Source: G965267335 sp965267335 (GTDB lineage Bacteria > Bacteroidota > Bacteroidia > Cytophagales > JAAEPT01). Taken from it: 64,000 bases of DNA. The notes under the pieces were generated by a model. The model made no database searches and was not told the DNA's origin. It was given only the letters and a program-made list of their open reading frames with translations. Position numbers and translations under genes: made by a program. Shown piece by piece: positions 41,063-50,245 of this stretch (its first letter is position 1; each line of letters starts with the position of its first letter). The stretch is taken from the NCBI GenBank assembly GCA_965267335.1, contig OZ253953.1, positions 744,001-808,000 on the forward strand. Reading direction: 5' to 3'.

Positions 41063-43633
41063 TTAACGGACCTGCTGACCTATTGTAAAGTGAAATTGTC
41101 CTTCATTACAGGTGGCACAACCTGGTACAGCATCAAACCCTTTACCATAGTCTACACCAATCATGCCAAATGCTGGCATGAAAATCCGGACTCCAAATCC
41201 TGCTGAACGGTGCAACCTGAATGGGTCATAATCACTAAAACTTGCCCAGTTATTTCCACCTTCAAGAAAACTAAGTACAAATATGGTCGCAACACCCTCT
41301 GTAACAAGTGGGTATCTTAGTTCAAAGACAAACTTATTAAACAATAGTCCTCCTTGTTCAACAGGAGTAATTGTGTTGTTCCTATATCCTCTTAAACCAA
41401 TTATATCCGAACCTAGGATGAAAGTACTAAAGCCAGCTCCAGAAAGCCCGTCACCACCTAAAATAAATCGTTCAAATGGTCCAACTCCAAGTTTGGGGTT
41501 ATAGGCGCCAAGCAACCCAAAATGCGCCCGGGTTTGAAGTACTAACGGTCTTCTGGTCTTTGAATCGGTTAACCCAAACCCAGAAGATTGCTTTTTGCGA
41601 TTTCCGGTAAGTGCCAGGTACCACTCATTATCAAAATACCATTTATGATATTCATTCCAGGTATATTTCTCAGGTGAAGGCAGGTTGACAACATCAGGCT
41701 TAAATAGACTATAGGGAGGTGCTGCACTAACAGATAGTCTTACCAGAGAACCTGAAGTATAGAAGTTAGGATTGATACCCCGGTTATCTCTTGATAAAGT
41801 AAATCCAAGTGTTAAGTTATTGGCACGACAGGTTTCACATAATGAGCTGTTGAAACTGTTGTCTATATTATAATTCAAATAGGATAAAGTTCCGTTTAGT
41901 ACAAAAAAGTTGTCCGGCTTTCTAAGTCTTTTACCCAGACTTAAAGTAACTCCGCTTACTCTTAAGAATCCTACTTTTTCATTATTTGCATTAAGGTTAT
42001 TGTTCACTGATCGGGTTAGACTGACGGTAAATGAATTAGGTTTTCTACCGCCCAACCATGGTTCGGTGAATGAGAGAGAATAGGTCTGAAATCGAGGCCC
42101 GTTGGCCTGAAATCTTACTGAAAGCCGTTGCCCATCTCCTGCTGGTAGCGGACTCCAGGTATCGAAGTTCGGCACGTTTCTTAGAGAGAAATTATTAAAT
42201 ACCAGTCCTAAGGTACCAACGAATCCAACGATACCTCCCCAACCACCGGAAAGTTGCAATTGGTCACTGGGTTTCTCTACAACATTGTACTCAATATCTA
42301 CTGTACCATCCTGGGGATTAGGTTTAGGGAAGATGCCAATTTGTTCCGGGTCGAAATACCCAAGCTGTGAAATTTCCCTTTGTGTTCTTATCAGCAATGA
42401 TCTATTGAATTTATCTCCAGGTAGCGTTCTTATCTCTCGAAGAATTACGTGGTCACTGGTTTTTGTATTTCCATTTACGGTCACGTTTTTGATAGTGGCC
42501 TGAGCACCTTCATAGACACGCATTTCGATATCTATAGAATCTCCCTCAACGCTGACTTCCACGGGTTTTACACTAAAAAAAAGATAACCATCGTCCAGAT
42601 ACATAGAGCTGACATCAGGGCCAACCGGATTATAATTAAGTCGGGTATCCAGTAACTGCTTGTTGTAAATGTCACCTTTATTAATTTGAAGGATGTCATT
42701 GAGTCGCTTATCGCTGTAGATATAGTTGCCGGTCCAGGCGATGTTACGGAAGTAGTACTTACTTCCTTCGCTGATTTCAATTTCGAGATTTATTAATTTT
42801 CCATCAGCATCAGCTTGTGTCACTTTAGGCTCACCAACAATACGAGCGTCTCTGTAACCCAGCGAATTATAGTAATCAATTATAGCTTTCTTGTCGTTTC
42901 TGAATTCCGTAGCAACATATTTTGACCTACTAAAGATTCGGTAGAATTTTCTTTCTTTAGTTTCTTTCATCTTCTTTTTGAGCTTTTTGTCAGGAATAGC
43001 TCTATTACCCCGGAAGATAATTTGATCAATTTTGACTTTCTTACCTTTGTCTACATCAACCAGTAGATTTTTATACTTGTCCTTAAACACATTGCTGCTA
43101 TCGAGTTCCGTTGTACACGTGACACTGTAGAACCCTTTTTCTTTGAAAAATCTCTTAACAACCAACTCGGTGTTTCTGCGCGCAGATTCCGTTATTTTTG
43201 CGCCTGGTGCTATTGGAATAAGGTCGTAAACATCATTCTTTTCAGCCTTACTAAGATTTTTGAACTGGGGATCACCTTTATGACCATTGATGATCGTGCT
43301 GGCTAGTCTTGGAACCTCACTGATGTTGATATTGATGATCACTCCGCCCCTTTTTGCATCAGTGATTTCGATTCGAACATCATCAACTAGATTTTGCTTC
43401 CATATGTTCTTGGCGGCATCTCTGATTTCATCACCGGGGATTTCAACCCTGTCACCTTTGCTAAGCCCTGAAATTGAAACCAAATCTTTCTTACTCAGGC
43501 TTTCGTTGCCAGAGACCGTAATGTCCAGGATTTCATATGTGTCGGGTGTGAGATAATTCAAATCAATGTACTGAGCCCTCATTGGCAAAGCCATAATCCA
43601 CACCAAAAACATACTGAAAATTACTCTCATCAT
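41063..43633 (-). CDS. bamA: Outer membrane protein assembly factor BamA
   Basis: About 856 residues from the ATG at 43633, which overlaps the uppS stop (ATGATGA) and begins a signal peptide (MRVIFSMFLVWIMALPMRAQ). A much longer reading frame upstream to 43783 lies inside uppS and is not credible. POTRA repeats occupy about 25-420 (for example VSGNESLSKKDLVSISGL, VTVNGNTKTSDHVILREI), then the 16-strand beta-barrel with FILGGDGLSGAGF and GLRGYRNNTITP near the end. It inserts barrel proteins into the outer membrane. The final residue is Arg, not the usual aromatic. Confidence 0.95.
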   Translation of the reverse strand: MMRVIFSMFLVWIMALPMRAQYIDLNYLTPDTYEILDITVSGNESLSKKDLVSISGLSKGDRVEIPGDEIRDAAKNIWKQNLVDDVRIEITDAKRGGVIININISEVPRLASTIINGHKGDPQFKNLSKAEKNDVYDLIPIAPGAKITESARRNTELVVKRFFKEKGFYSVTCTTELDSSNVFKDKYKNLLVDVDKGKKVKIDQIIFRGNRAIPDKKLKKKMKETKERKFYRIFSRSKYVATEFRNDKKAIIDYYNSLGYRDARIVGEPKVTQADADGKLINLEIEISEGSKYYFRNIAWTGNYIYSDKRLNDILQINKGDIYNKQLLDTRLNYNPVGPDVSSMYLDDGYLFFSVKPVEVSVEGDSIDIEMRVYEGAQATIKNVTVNGNTKTSDHVILREIRTLPGDKFNRSLLIRTQREISQLGYFDPEQIGIFPKPNPQDGTVDIEYNVVEKPSDQLQLSGGWGGIVGFVGTLGLVFNNFSLRNVPNFDTWSPLPAGDGQRLSVRFQANGPRFQTYSLSFTEPWLGGRKPNSFTVSLTRSVNNNLNANNEKVGFLRVSGVTLSLGKRLRKPDNFFVLNGTLSYLNYNIDNSFNSSLCETCRANNLTLGFTLSRDNRGINPNFYTSGSLVRLSVSAAPPYSLFKPDVVNLPSPEKYTWNEYHKWYFDNEWYLALTGNRKKQSSGFGLTDSKTRRPLVLQTRAHFGLLGAYNPKLGVGPFERFILGGDGLSGAGFSTFILGSDIIGLRGYRNNTITPVEQGGLLFNKFVFELRYPLVTEGVATIFVLSFLEGGNNWASFSDYDPFRLHRSAGFGVRIFMPAFGMIGVDYGKGFDAVPGCATCNEGQFHFTIGQQVR

Positions 43634-44385
43634 TGTATTACCCCCTTCTTGATCTGTTCTCCTGTCATACCAAATCTTCTTTCTCTGTTTTGATAGTCGA
43701 CAATGGCTTCGTATAAATGTTCTTTTGTAAAATCGGGCCATAACACCTTGGTGACATAAATTTCGGAGTAGGCCAGTTGCCACAGTAGAAAATTACTAAT
43801 TCGCATTTCTCCACTTGTTCTGATCAGTAACTCCGGATCAGGGAAGCTATTTGTAGTTAGGTAGTTATTGAAAAGAGATTCGTTAATCTCTTCAATTTTG
43901 ACCTGGTTTTCGGTCACATCCTGAGCGATCCTTTTTACTGCTTCCACGATTTCCCACCGTCCGCTGTAGTTAAGCGCGAGTGACAACACCATGCTTTTGT
44001 TTTCTCTGGTGCTTTCAATTGACTTGTTTAATTTGTTTTGACAATTTTTTGGAAGTCCTGACATATCACCAATGACTTCTAGTCGGATATCATTTTTGAT
44101 TAGGGTTTTTGTCTCCCTGGAAATGGTATGAGCTAATAATTGCATTATTGCGCTTACCTCTTCTTTAGGACGTGACCAGTTTTCTGTTGAGAATGTGTAC
44201 AAAGTCAAGTATTTCACTCCAAGTTCAGCAGAGGCTTCAGCAACTTCACGGACTGATTTTATTGCACTTTTGTGACCAAAGGTACGAATAGCTCCATGTT
44301 GCTTTGCCCATCTGCCATTTCCATCCATAATAACGGCAATGTGACGAGGTAAATTGTCCAGATTGATCTTTTCCTTAAAACTCAC
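43630..44385 (-). CDS. uppS: Isoprenyl transferase (undecaprenyl diphosphate synthase)
   Basis: 251 residues from a GTG start. It makes the C55 lipid carrier for peptidoglycan and other glycans from IPP and FPP. Motifs: HIAVIMDGNGRWAKQ with the catalytic Asp, LTLYTFSTENWSRP, LALNYSGRWEIVEA, and ELLIRTSGEMRISNFLLWQ with the diphosphate-binding Arg. Its stop overlaps the bamA start. Confidence 0.96.
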   Translation of the reverse strand: MSFKEKINLDNLPRHIAVIMDGNGRWAKQHGAIRTFGHKSAIKSVREVAEASAELGVKYLTLYTFSTENWSRPKEEVSAIMQLLAHTISRETKTLIKNDIRLEVIGDMSGLPKNCQNKLNKSIESTRENKSMVLSLALNYSGRWEIVEAVKRIAQDVTENQVKIEEINESLFNNYLTTNSFPDPELLIRTSGEMRISNFLLWQLAYSEIYVTKVLWPDFTKEHLYEAIVDYQNRERRFGMTGEQIKKGVIQ

Positions 44386-44460
44386 AGAATAGTACTGTCA
44401 AAACTCCGCGAAGGTACAAAAATTTAGAGGAAGGCACTTATTTTTCAGGTGTTATATAAT

Positions 44461-45171
44461 TTACTTTTTATTGAGGCTGCCTCTTGAAGGTTCCGGACAT
44501 GAATTTTCAAGGATCGAATAACTCAAATAGATTCCGGTAAACAAATAATGATCGTTTTTACTCGAAGTGTTGCCAAGGTCCTGGTCGGTATATCCATCAA
44601 GGAGATCGGAGTACGTGTGGCGTATGCCAATGTCTCCGCCAATATTCCAGTAATGCGAAATTTTAACTTTGAGTCCGACACCATAAGTGAAGGCGGCTCC
44701 AAAACCACTTTCTATTCCTGAAGGACCGGTTGTCTCACCGGAGAGTGTTGATACTATCATGCCACCAAAAACATAGGGACTGTGGATTCTACGAATTTTG
44801 AGGTCGTGTTCACTACGAAAGTCAAAGAAGTTGTACTCGAGTGTTAAGGCTAGTTCAGTTAAGGATGAATTAAAGCTTGCGGACCGGTTTTGTTGATAGG
44901 GGTCAGCTTGCTTAGACTCATCGGCTCCCAGAAACCCAAAAAGGAGATTCCCTCTGAATGTGAGGTATTCTTGAGAAATGTTTTTTCGGAAAAAGGCATT
45001 GAATGCCGGTTTTTGTGAGGAAAAATTAAACGTAGGTTTGAGGTCACCGATATAATTTGTCAACCCGCCACCAAAGCCAAATTCGCCCTTTTGTTTTAAC
45101 TGATGTTGTCCATAGGTCAAAGTTGTGACCACAACCAGTAGCCCAAGAAAGATTCCTTTACATTTACGCAT
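44461..45171 (-). CDS. DUF6089-type outer membrane beta-barrel protein (short copy)
   Basis: 236 residues with an N-terminal signal peptide (KCKGIFLGLLVVVTTLTYG). The mature part is a chain of short amphipathic beta strands: EFGFGGGLTNYIGDLKPTF, YLTFRGNLLFGFLG, LTLEYNFFDF and YTYSDLLDG. This is the DUF6089 pattern that often lies upstream of uppS-bamA in this phylum. It probably inserts in the outer membrane as an 8-stranded barrel; function unknown. The C-terminus is extended with CPEPSRGSLNKK, a polar tail. Confidence 0.78.
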   Translation of the reverse strand: MRKCKGIFLGLLVVVTTLTYGQHQLKQKGEFGFGGGLTNYIGDLKPTFNFSSQKPAFNAFFRKNISQEYLTFRGNLLFGFLGADESKQADPYQQNRSASFNSSLTELALTLEYNFFDFRSEHDLKIRRIHSPYVFGGMIVSTLSGETTGPSGIESGFGAAFTYGVGLKVKISHYWNIGGDIGIRHTYSDLLDGYTDQDLGNTSSKNDHYLFTGIYLSYSILENSCPEPSRGSLNKK

Positions 45172-45221
45172 TGTCCAAGGTTTATTCTTAGATAACTGGA
45201 TAAAAGATAAATTATTGTGAA

Positions 45222-46178
45222 TTATCTGAATTTAGGACAGATTACCCGTGGGTGGAAGATATAGGTCAGGTGAAATCCAGTCACGATATACCAGTCCCTA
45301 TTTCCATCGCCTCTTTTACCTCCGTCTTTACCATAGGTATTGATGTACTCATGTGTATTGGTACCGTCATTATAGGTAGTTGTGTAAGCAATTCCTGTTT
45401 CGGCTTGATATGCAGCTATCCCAGCAGGGTTTTCGAAAGAGCGATCCGAGAGTTGATAGGCCAATGAGCCATAAGCGAAGTGACTTTTGTCTACGTATTC
45501 AGTACTTACATCATCAAGGTAATCAGTGAACGGGAACCTCCAGCCAATTTCAAATGCCAAATCCCAAAGGTTGGCTATCTTATAGCGGAAACCAATTCCA
45601 AGTGGAATAGCTGCTTGAATAAGAGAGTAGGGTTTGTCTTTGCCTACCCCATCAATAAATTGTCCTTCAGTTCCTAGTGGTCTTAGCCTAACTCCACCAT
45701 CGGCTGTTTTGGGGTTGTGATAGAATCCTGCGATTCCGGTGAACCAATAGGGTGTGAAGTTGACACGCTTTCTTAAATCTTTTCTATTTTCGAAAAGGTC
45801 CACAATAATATCTGCTTTCAGTTCCCAAATGTTGTTTACAAAATTCAGGTTCCTTACATGTCTGAATACATCATCTCCAACCGTTGTGGAATTAACTTGA
45901 TCATCGCCTTTAATCTTACCCCAAGCGAAGTTCCCTCGTAGTGACCATCTGGGTCCCATTCTTTTGACTAATGTTGCCCCAACGTTAAGTCGGGTAAACC
46001 GAAGTGCAGGAGAAATAAAGCTCTGTGCAGGATCTAAATCACCGACATAGTTCATTGCGTTCAAGTTTATTCCAATGCTGGCATACTTGAACTTTTTCTT
46101 AAATCGAGGTTGTGCAATAGCTGATACACTCGAAATAATAATGATTAGAATTGTTGCTAGTAATGTTTGACGCTTCAT
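45222..46178 (-). CDS. DUF6089-type outer membrane beta-barrel protein (long copy)
   Basis: 318 residues with a signal peptide (KRQTLLATILIIIISSVSAIAQ). Strand-rich, with ASIGINLNAMNYVGDLDPA near the start, WSLRGNFAWGKIKGDD, and LAFEIGWRFPFTDYLDD, matching the neighbouring shorter protein strand for strand. The ending TYIFHPRVICPKF is typical of the family. It is a paralogue of the downstream gene with 50 bases between them, and probably part of the same transcript as uppS-bamA-skp. Function unknown. Confidence 0.8.
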   Translation of the reverse strand: MKRQTLLATILIIIISSVSAIAQPRFKKKFKYASIGINLNAMNYVGDLDPAQSFISPALRFTRLNVGATLVKRMGPRWSLRGNFAWGKIKGDDQVNSTTVGDDVFRHVRNLNFVNNIWELKADIIVDLFENRKDLRKRVNFTPYWFTGIAGFYHNPKTADGGVRLRPLGTEGQFIDGVGKDKPYSLIQAAIPLGIGFRYKIANLWDLAFEIGWRFPFTDYLDDVSTEYVDKSHFAYGSLAYQLSDRSFENPAGIAAYQAETGIAYTTTYNDGTNTHEYINTYGKDGGKRGDGNRDWYIVTGFHLTYIFHPRVICPKFR

Positions 46179-46224
46179 AATTCGAAAAATCGACTACACT
46201 TGTCTAAGTCTTTAACGCAATTAA

Positions 46225-46232
46225 CAAAGATA
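46225..46232 (-). promoter_or_regulatory. Possible -7 promoter element for the DUF6089-uppS-bamA operon
   Basis: TATCTTTG on the minus strand fits TAnnTTTG and lies 46 bases before the start codon. No clear -33 partner is present, and two further TAnnTTTG matches on the same strand occur at 46266-46273 and 46284-46291. Confidence 0.35.
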
Positions 46233-46257
46233 AGTTTCTGTGTCTCTGTTGTGCGCA

Positions 46258-46273
46258 TAAGTTTACAAACTTA
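46258..46273. promoter_or_regulatory. Palindrome TAAGTTT-AC-AAACTTA
   Basis: A 7-bp inverted repeat with a 2-base spacer, too tight for a hairpin loop, in the gap between nadK and the DUF6089 gene. It could be an operator upstream of the envelope operon, or AT-rich chance. Confidence 0.3.
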
Positions 46274-46298
46274 CTGAATATTACAAAATTATTAAAAC

Positions 46299-47177
46299 TT
46301 AATTACGTATATCGAGTCCCCAATTCAGCTTATTCCTTAGTGTGTTGAAATGACTTGCTCCTTCTAAAGCTATTAATTTCGTGGTAAATGGAGCTTTTTT
46401 GATGGATAGAGAGACTTTTGCATCAACAGATTTTGATCTGGAATCGAGAGATACAAGAAATTTTTTAGACCTTCCTTCGATTTTAAATGAGATTTCACTC
46501 TTATCAGATACAACCATAGGTCGTACATTCAAATTGTGAGGATTAACAGGGGCGATGATAAAATTACTCGTCTGAGGCATCATTAAAGGACCTCCGCAAC
46601 TGAGTGAGTAACCGGTGGATCCTGTTGGGGTCGAAACAATCAGTCCATCAGCCCAATATGAATTTAAAAACTCCCCATTAAGATAAGTGTGTACCACGAT
46701 CATGGAGGAGGTGTCTCTTTTAAGAATTGCAAATTCATTCAAGGCAAAATTTAGGTCCCCAAACAGTTCAGGGTTTGAGCTTTCAAGACTAATTAGTATT
46801 CTTTCATCAATCGAGAATTCACCTTTCAGTAACTGCTGCAGTGCTTTCGGAATGGAATCAATGGTTACCGTGGACAAAAAACCAAGACGCCCGGCATTGA
46901 TACCCAGGATAGGTATATTTTTGTCATGTACGTATGTGGCACTTTCAAGAAGGGTGCCGTCACCTCCAATACTAAGCAAGTAGTCAATGTTGTTGAGTTC
47001 TTCAGTGGTCTCGAAGGTGGGATATATTTTCTCTACTACTTTCTTTTGTTCGAGAAAGTTCATTAGAGGTCCAAACACAGTGATTTTAACTCCATTTGAT
47101 TCAAGTATCTGAAATAGTTCTGATATGTTTCGGCCTAATTGAGGGTCAAATGACCTTCCGAATATGGCGATTTCCAT
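46299..47177 (-). CDS. nadK: NAD kinase
   Basis: 292 residues. It phosphorylates NAD to NADP using ATP. Motifs: LLSIGGDGTLLESA (GGDGT), NAGRLGFLSTV, ALNEFAILK (NE/D motif), and the glycine-rich GSTGYSLSCGGPLM. It is last in the minus-strand operon that begins with the YqeY-like gene, 18 bases after the CBS protein. Confidence 0.97.
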   Translation of the reverse strand: MEIAIFGRSFDPQLGRNISELFQILESNGVKITVFGPLMNFLEQKKVVEKIYPTFETTEELNNIDYLLSIGGDGTLLESATYVHDKNIPILGINAGRLGFLSTVTIDSIPKALQQLLKGEFSIDERILISLESSNPELFGDLNFALNEFAILKRDTSSMIVVHTYLNGEFLNSYWADGLIVSTPTGSTGYSLSCGGPLMMPQTSNFIIAPVNPHNLNVRPMVVSDKSEISFKIEGRSKKFLVSLDSRSKSVDAKVSLSIKKAPFTTKLIALEGASHFNTLRNKLNWGLDIRN

Positions 47178-47195
47178 AGTAAACCCAGTTTGGTG

Positions 47196-47858
47196 CTAAA
47201 TATCCAAATATTTGAAGAGAAGTTCCAATCTTTCCTTTTCATTGTGGCCCAAATCATCTTTATGGAAAGAGGCTATAATTTTATGCTCATATCTTTCCAG
47301 AGCAGCGATAACTCTGGTAAGGCTTTCAATGTTGAGTTTGAGTGTGACCATGAGCTTTGTGGGTTCCGGGTCATAATTCTGTATGTAGGCACTCAATACT
47401 TTAGCACCATTCACTTCTATCACCCGGCTAATCTCAGAAAGAGAATAATCCACTTGATTAACGAGTATTACCAAGATACCGCCTGGGCTGTTGAACGCGC
47501 TGATTTTAGCAAAGTACTTTAATATGTCTCCAAAAGTAATGGCGCCAATGAAGTTTCCGGAAGGGTCAGTTACGACTCTGATTGAAACTTTTGCGCTTAT
47601 CATTCCTTTGAGGATATCCAGAATATGTGCTCCTGAACTCACGGCATCCCCCTTTATTAACTCGAAATCAGACATAGGTGAATTGTCATCAATAGAGTTG
47701 AGCAGAAGGCTTTCACTGATTACACCCAGATAGACTTCTTCATCTACAACAGGCAATGAAGAAAGCTTAAACTCTTCCATCAGGTCCAGAGCCCTGATGA
47801 CTGAATCTTCAGACTTCAAAACCGGGACCATTGGGTCAATCAGTTCACTGGCTATCAT
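47196..47858 (-). CDS. CBS-domain protein with C-terminal ACT-like domain
   Basis: 220 residues, soluble. Two CBS motifs fill about 1-125 (LIDPMVPVLKSEDSVIRALDLM; DPSGNFIGAITFGDIL), a module that binds adenosine nucleotides. The remaining part (about 135-215, GGILVILVNQVDYSLSEISRVI) has the beta-alpha-beta pattern of an ACT-type ligand-binding domain. It lies between an alpha/beta hydrolase and nadK with gaps of 2 and 18 bases. A sensing or regulatory role is likely but the partner is unknown. Confidence 0.82.
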   Translation of the reverse strand: MIASELIDPMVPVLKSEDSVIRALDLMEEFKLSSLPVVDEEVYLGVISESLLLNSIDDNSPMSDFELIKGDAVSSGAHILDILKGMISAKVSIRVVTDPSGNFIGAITFGDILKYFAKISAFNSPGGILVILVNQVDYSLSEISRVIEVNGAKVLSAYIQNYDPEPTKLMVTLKLNIESLTRVIAALERYEHKIIASFHKDDLGHNEKERLELLFKYLDI

Positions 47859-47860
47859 AG

Positions 47861-48619
47861 TCAGGAACCTTTTTCCAGGAAGTGTTGTAGAATGTCATTA
47901 AACTCCTCAGGATGCTCCATCATTGGCGCATGACCACATTGATCAATAAACTGAAGTTCAGAGTTTGGCATTAGCCTATTGAATTCGTGACCTACAAATG
48001 GTGGAGTGATTGTATCATTAAGTCCCCAGATAAGCAAGGTTGGTGTTGTTATCTCAGGAATTTCTTTTCGCATATTGTGCTTCTGAGCTGATCTTGCGAA
48101 ATAGATCATTCTTAAACAGCTTGCTGTGCTTTTTGTGACCTCATAAACTGCGTCTACCAGCTTTTTGGTGGCAACCTTAGGGTTGTAGAAAGTCTTCTTA
48201 ACTCTATCTTTGACAAACTCATAATTCCCTCTTCTTGGGAAAGAGTTACCCATGGAGTCTTCAAACAAACCGGAACTTCCTGTTAGGATTAGCTTCTTTA
48301 CTTTGCTGAGATTGTTTTTGGTATAGATCAATCCAATATGCCCACCAAGTGAGTTACCAATTATGTTAAAAGATTTTAATGATTTGAATTGAGCGAACTT
48401 GTCCACAAAGTTAGTCAGCCCTTTGAGATTGCATTGTTTCATTGGAGCCTCATAGATAGGGAGGACCGGAATTAATATTCTGTATCTTCCTTTAAAGGCT
48501 TTAATAACTGCATCCCAGTTACTTAGTGCGCCAAATAATCCGTGTAAAAGGACAAGATTTTCTCCTTGACCTTCATCGATATATTTAAAGCCACCTTCTT
48601 CTTTTACCTCGTAATTCAT
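47861..48619 (-). CDS. Alpha/beta hydrolase
   Basis: 252 residues. HGLFGALSNW forms the oxyanion loop, NIIGNSLGGHIG holds the nucleophile Ser, WGLNDTITPP the acid Asp and CGHAPMMEHPEEF the His, so the triad is complete. No signal peptide, so cytoplasmic. Substrate unknown. It precedes the CBS protein by 2 bases in the operon. Confidence 0.88.
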   Translation of the reverse strand: MNYEVKEEGGFKYIDEGQGENLVLLHGLFGALSNWDAVIKAFKGRYRILIPVLPIYEAPMKQCNLKGLTNFVDKFAQFKSLKSFNIIGNSLGGHIGLIYTKNNLSKVKKLILTGSSGLFEDSMGNSFPRRGNYEFVKDRVKKTFYNPKVATKKLVDAVYEVTKSTASCLRMIYFARSAQKHNMRKEIPEITTPTLLIWGLNDTITPPFVGHEFNRLMPNSELQFIDQCGHAPMMEHPEEFNDILQHFLEKGS

Positions 48620-48667
48620 ATACTAAATTTAAAAGCGCTGCCAAATTAGTTACAAAGAATAAGATAA

Positions 48668-49237
48668 TCAATTAATGAGTTTGTTCAATCTGCTCCAATT
48701 CTCGAGTAAAGTTAAACCTTGCTCGGTTAAAATGGACTCCGGATGGAACTGAAACCCATAAATTGGCAAGAATTTATGACGAATTGCCATGATTTCCTTA
48801 CTATTATCAAACGAAATTGGGAGAATTTGGTTCCCCAAATCACTCAAAATCAGAGAGTGGTATCTAACCACCTTTAAAGATTTGGGTATTCCTGCAAAAA
48901 TCGGGTCATCGCTCAAGTGAATTGTACTTACTTTTCCGTGCATTGGATTTTTTGCTTTTGTTACTTTCCCTCCGAAATAATGCCCAAGTGCCTGCTGACC
49001 AAGGCATATCCCTAGTATTGGATATTTGGGACTAAATGCTTCAATTATTGATAATAAGTTTCCTGAGCTTTCTGGTGTACCAGGCCCCGGAGACAGTACA
49101 ATAGCTTTGAACGGAATAGTTTTTAATTCATCGACTTCAATTGTATTTCTTTTGACCAGGCACTCTAATCCAAGTTGTTCGAAATAGTCGACAAGGTTAA
49201 GCGTGAATGAGTCATAATTGTCTATAATCAGAAGCAT
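48668..49237 (-). CDS. pabA: Glutamine amidotransferase, aminodeoxychorismate/anthranilate synthase component II
   Basis: About 189 residues from the ATG at 49237; a longer start overlaps cvpA. It releases ammonia from glutamine for p-aminobenzoate or anthranilate synthesis. Class I amidotransferase motifs: LIIDNYDSFTLNL, LSPGPGTPESSG, LGICLGQQALG with the catalytic Cys, and YGFQFHPESIL with His-x-Glu. No component I (pabB/trpE) gene is adjacent, so the folate versus tryptophan role is undecided; an orphan copy next to cvpA favours the shared or folate role. Confidence 0.9.
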   Translation of the reverse strand: MLLIIDNYDSFTLNLVDYFEQLGLECLVKRNTIEVDELKTIPFKAIVLSPGPGTPESSGNLLSIIEAFSPKYPILGICLGQQALGHYFGGKVTKAKNPMHGKVSTIHLSDDPIFAGIPKSLKVVRYHSLILSDLGNQILPISFDNSKEIMAIRHKFLPIYGFQFHPESILTEQGLTLLENWSRLNKLIN

Positions 49238-49238
49238 G

Positions 49239-49760
49239 CTAACCCTGTACTGAATTTGAAATCGAAGTTGCCAGTTCTGTGTCAAGAGGGAAGATGGAGG
49301 CGACCGTGTCTATTATGAATGGCCCATAGCTCAATAATTTGGGATAGATAAGGGACCCCTCTGTCATATTATCCGGAATTTGAACCCCAGCCTTTTCAGA
49401 TAACCATAGTAAAATACTAAGTGCAAAGGCCCATTTTAACAATCCGAAAATCACCCCACCTGCTCGGTCTGCGAAACCCATCATTGTCACTTTAACTATT
49501 CTTTTTACCACCTTACCCAGAGAAATTACTCCGAACAGAACAAGGCCAAAAATAAGTAGGAATGAGATATATGGGACAATCGACTCATCACTAATATGTG
49601 GCTTTAAAAGATCGATACCCCAGTCCATAAACATAAAACCAATGGTTATTCCGAGGATGAAAGCCAATATTGTAACCAATTCCATTACAAGGCCTTTTCT
49701 AAATCCTTGATAAGCTCCCCAAAGTAAAGGAATGAGGATAATGAAATCGATTAATGCCAA
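49239..49760 (-). CDS. CvpA-family membrane protein
   Basis: 173 residues from a TTG start, with four membrane helices (about 3-18, 27-48, 63-85, 100-120). The N-terminal IDFIILIPLLWGAYQGFRKG is typical of the CvpA family, first linked to colicin V production and otherwise poorly characterised. It sits between yqeY and pabA with gaps of 4 and 1 bases. Confidence 0.87.
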   Translation of the reverse strand: MALIDFIILIPLLWGAYQGFRKGLVMELVTILAFILGITIGFMFMDWGIDLLKPHISDESIVPYISFLLIFGLVLFGVISLGKVVKRIVKVTMMGFADRAGGVIFGLLKWAFALSILLWLSEKAGVQIPDNMTEGSLIYPKLLSYGPFIIDTVASIFPLDTELATSISNSVQG

Positions 49761-49764
49761 AGTA

Positions 49765-50214
49765 TTATGAAAGAAGTGATTTTACTACTGTTGATATGGT
49801 TTTGCCATCAGCCTTGCCCGCAAGTTCTTTTGTAGCTACACCCATTACCTTACCCATATCTGATGGGCCTTGTGCACCCACGCTTGAAATTATTTTTTGA
49901 AGCTCCTCTTTCAGCTCCTCTTCACTCATTTGTTGAGGTAAGTATTTCTCGATAACTTTTACTTCCGTGAGTTCGATCTGAGCGAGGTCGTCTCTTCCTT
50001 GTTGCTGATATACTTCTGCTGAATCTTTTCTTTGTTTTGATGCTTTCATCAAAAGTGAGATTTCCTTTTCTTCCGAAATTCCCCCTTCAGACCCTTTTTC
50101 TGTTTCAGCTAATAAAATAGCAGATTTGATGCCTCGCAGAGCGCGTAACGTATCCTTGTCTTTTGCTAACATTGCAGTTTTGATGTCGGCTTCAATTTGA
50201 TCTTTAAGGCTCAT
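49765..50214 (-). CDS. yqeY: GatB/YqeY-domain protein
   Basis: 149 residues. The sequence follows the YqeY family: MSLKDQIEADIKTAMLAKDK, TLRALRGIKSAIL, KQRKDSAEVYQQQGRDDL, IEKYLPQQMSEEEL and DMGKVMGVATKELAGKADG. The domain resembles the tRNA-binding tail of GatB, but the protein's role is not known. First in the operon yqeY-cvpA-pabA-hydrolase-CBS-nadK. Its start codon overlaps the -33 region of the divergent pdxJ promoter. Confidence 0.92.
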   Translation of the reverse strand: MSLKDQIEADIKTAMLAKDKDTLRALRGIKSAILLAETEKGSEGGISEEKEISLLMKASKQRKDSAEVYQQQGRDDLAQIELTEVKVIEKYLPQQMSEEELKEELQKIISSVGAQGPSDMGKVMGVATKELAGKADGKTISTVVKSLLS

Positions 50215-50245
50215 TTTGGTAAATGTTTTAGTGTACTTAGATTTG
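50215..50245 (+). promoter_or_regulatory. Promoter of pdxJ
   Basis: TTTG (50215-50218), 19 bases, TAGATTTG (50238-50245); predicted start about 50252. A second -7 match, TAAATTTG at 50260-50267, would give a nearly leaderless message starting at the ATG but lacks a -33 box. Confidence 0.72.

Noticed and set aside
43634..43783. N-terminal extension of bamA by 50 codons
   Set aside because: It lies inside uppS and destroys the signal peptide; the ATG at 43633 gives an ATGA overlap and a clean signal.
45205..45227. AGATAA-TT hairpin at the end of the long DUF6089 gene with TTTT on the minus strand
   Set aside because: The stem is almost all A-T with a bulge and partly inside the coding end; too weak to call a terminator.
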